13,867 nt of DNA from contig JACQYJ010000077.1 of the NCBI GenBank assembly GCA_016208525.1, positions 1 to 13,867 of the forward strand, in the 5' to 3' direction. The stretch is from Deltaproteobacteria bacterium (GTDB lineage: Bacteria > Desulfobacterota > JAENJC01). Of the stretch, positions 12,863 to 13,867 are shown one piece after another. The translations under genes were made by a program, and so were the position numbers. Within the stretch, counting starts at the first letter, position 1. Each line of letters begins with the position of its first letter. The notes beneath the pieces are model-generated. The model made no database searches and was not told the DNA's origin. It worked only from the letters and a program-made list of their open reading frames with translations.

Positions 12863-13867
12863 TTATTCCTCTTCATCCTCCTCAGCCTTGACCAGGTCCT
12901 CAAACTTTATATCTATGCCAAATACACCCACGATCTCTTCGCTCTCGTTCCTTATCGGCGCAGAGGCTGTTATGCAGAGGGCGGCTGTCACCTTTGATGT
13001 ATAAAAGTCGGTGACATGGATCTTCCCGTCCTTCAGAGGCTCTATAAACCAGGGTCTGTCGGAGAAGTCTTCCCCTACCCCGAAATGTTCATACTTTGCC
13101 TTATCCACCACCTGGGTGATATTTCTGGTGATCTTCAGACCGTCCATGTTTATGACGTATGCAAGCTGAATAAAAGGGTGCTCTTCTACAAGCCTCTTCA
13201 TCACAGGCTCCATCATGGATGGATTCATTGTCCCCATTACTCCGTCATCAAGAACCTTCTCGATAAAGTGGGTGGCCCACTCCCTTGCCTTGATCTTGAG
13301 CCTGTCGAGTTCGGAGATAAAGAGTTGCGGCATGTATTTGTGGGCAAGCCTTTCCATCTCCTCTGTTGAAACGGATGTCTCCCTCCCCTTTTCGAACTCC
13401 CCCATAACCCACTTGTTTATCTTTGCAACACCGGGGTGGCGCTTGTCTATCTTCTTCTCTCCCTCAAGACCCAGGTGCATGTTTATCCATGATGCGATAC
13501 CTGCAAGCCCTGACTTGTCCGTGACCATAACGCCAAGAGGCCTCTTTAAAAGCGCTGCTGTATCAAATATGTTGTATATCTCTTCATTTTTAAGCACGCC
13601 GTCTGCATGGATCCCTGCCCTGGTTACATTGAAATCGTCACCGACAAAGGGGTAGTTAGATGGTATCCTGTACTTAAGCTCCCTCTTGAAGTAGTCGGCT
13701 ATATCGGTTATCACTGTTGTATCTATGCCGTTATTGTCGCCTCTGAGAGATAGATACTCTATTATCAGGGCCTCAATGGGCGGGTTCCCGGTTCTTTCGC
13801 CAAAGCCCAAAAGCGCTCCGTTGGCCGCTGAACAGCCGTAAAGCCACGCAGTAGCGGCATTTATATG
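12863..13867 (-). CDS. 2-isopropylmalate/homocitrate synthase family enzyme fused to a Cache-like domain (partial)
   Basis: The frame is open to the right edge, leaving 334 C-terminal residues. The first part matches the end of the HMGL-like TIM barrel of LeuA/NifV/CimA enzymes: YGCSAANGALLGFGERTGNP, then TRAGIHADGVLKNEEIYNIF, with a metal-ligand-type His in GIHADG. A helical linker follows (about 140-225). In place of a LeuA regulatory domain, the last ~110 residues resemble a Cache/PDC sensor: AYVINMDGLKITRN, SDRPWF (269-274), VTDFYTS, then CITASAPI and IVGVFGIDIKFEDL. An acidic tail (EEDEEE) ends the protein. It would condense acetyl-CoA with a 2-oxo acid; substrate cannot be fixed because the catalytic N-terminus is missing. 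leuC on the same strand is compatible with leucine or citramalate-isoleucine synthesis. A strong terminator follows. Confidence 0.8.
   Translation of the reverse strand, partial: HINAATAWLYGCSAANGALLGFGERTGNPPIEALIIEYLSLRGDNNGIDTTVITDIADYFKRELKYRIPSNYPFVGDDFNVTRAGIHADGVLKNEEIYNIFDTAALLKRPLGVMVTDKSGLAGIASWINMHLGLEGEKKIDKRHPGVAKINKWVMGEFEKGRETSVSTEEMERLAHKYMPQLFISELDRLKIKAREWATHFIEKVLDDGVMGTMNPSMMEPVMKRLVEEHPFIQLAYVINMDGLKITRNITQVVDKAKYEHFGVGEDFSDRPWFIEPLKDGKIHVTDFYTSKVTAALCITASAPIRNESEEIVGVFGIDIKFEDLVKAEEDEEE

Overview
The window looks like chromosomal DNA of a free-living, probably anaerobic or subsurface bacterium. The signs are a moderate GC content, a homoaconitase-type LeuC, a long pyrophosphatase with regulatory domains, and many dispersed palindromic repeats. 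A Nitrospirota- or deltaproteobacteria-like genome is my best guess, but no marker gene here settles it.

Layout. At 1-117 an inverted repeat with a 9-base period abuts radC (128-832, +). Positions 833-2373 form a small accessory patch: a palindrome, the C-terminal remnant of a DUF4143-type ATPase, a small unrecognised ORF, a protein resembling only the N-terminal (SAM-like) half of a tyrosine recombinase, and an ORF6N DNA-binding-domain gene. The ORF6N stop codon overlaps the start of pabB, and pabB overlaps a pabC-like lyase, so a p-aminobenzoate (folate) operon now sits behind an accessory regulator-like gene. From 4621 onward everything lies on the minus strand. In transcription order, right to left, this is: a partial 2-isopropylmalate/homocitrate-synthase-family enzyme with a C-terminal Cache-like domain (it runs off the right edge); a strong terminator; an accessory operon; a DRTGG/CBS inorganic pyrophosphatase; leuC; hisF; tRNA-Leu(GAG); and a Do-family periplasmic protease that ends 5 bases from the pabC-like gene.

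The accessory operon at 10744-12665 has its own good promoter. It encodes a TIGR04255-like protein (tentative), a 90-residue protein whose C-terminus looks like an antitoxin, a PIN-domain toxin, and the remains of a type III-like modification gene. After these comes a ribosome binding site and start codon whose gene is cut off by a 103-bp MITE-like element.

The most interesting points are: (1) three equally built 27-base palindromes, two upstream of ORF6N and one inside its coding sequence, which suggest autoregulation; (2) the fusion of a Leu/homocitrate synthase-type enzyme to a Cache-type sensor domain; (3) the three-gene module of TIGR04255-like protein, Ser-rich antitoxin and PIN toxin; (4) two housekeeping genes, pabB and hisF, each carrying a different palindromic repeat inserted in frame; (5) repeat elements in the leuC leader and at the broken restriction-modification locus. 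All function calls come from reading motifs, with no database search.
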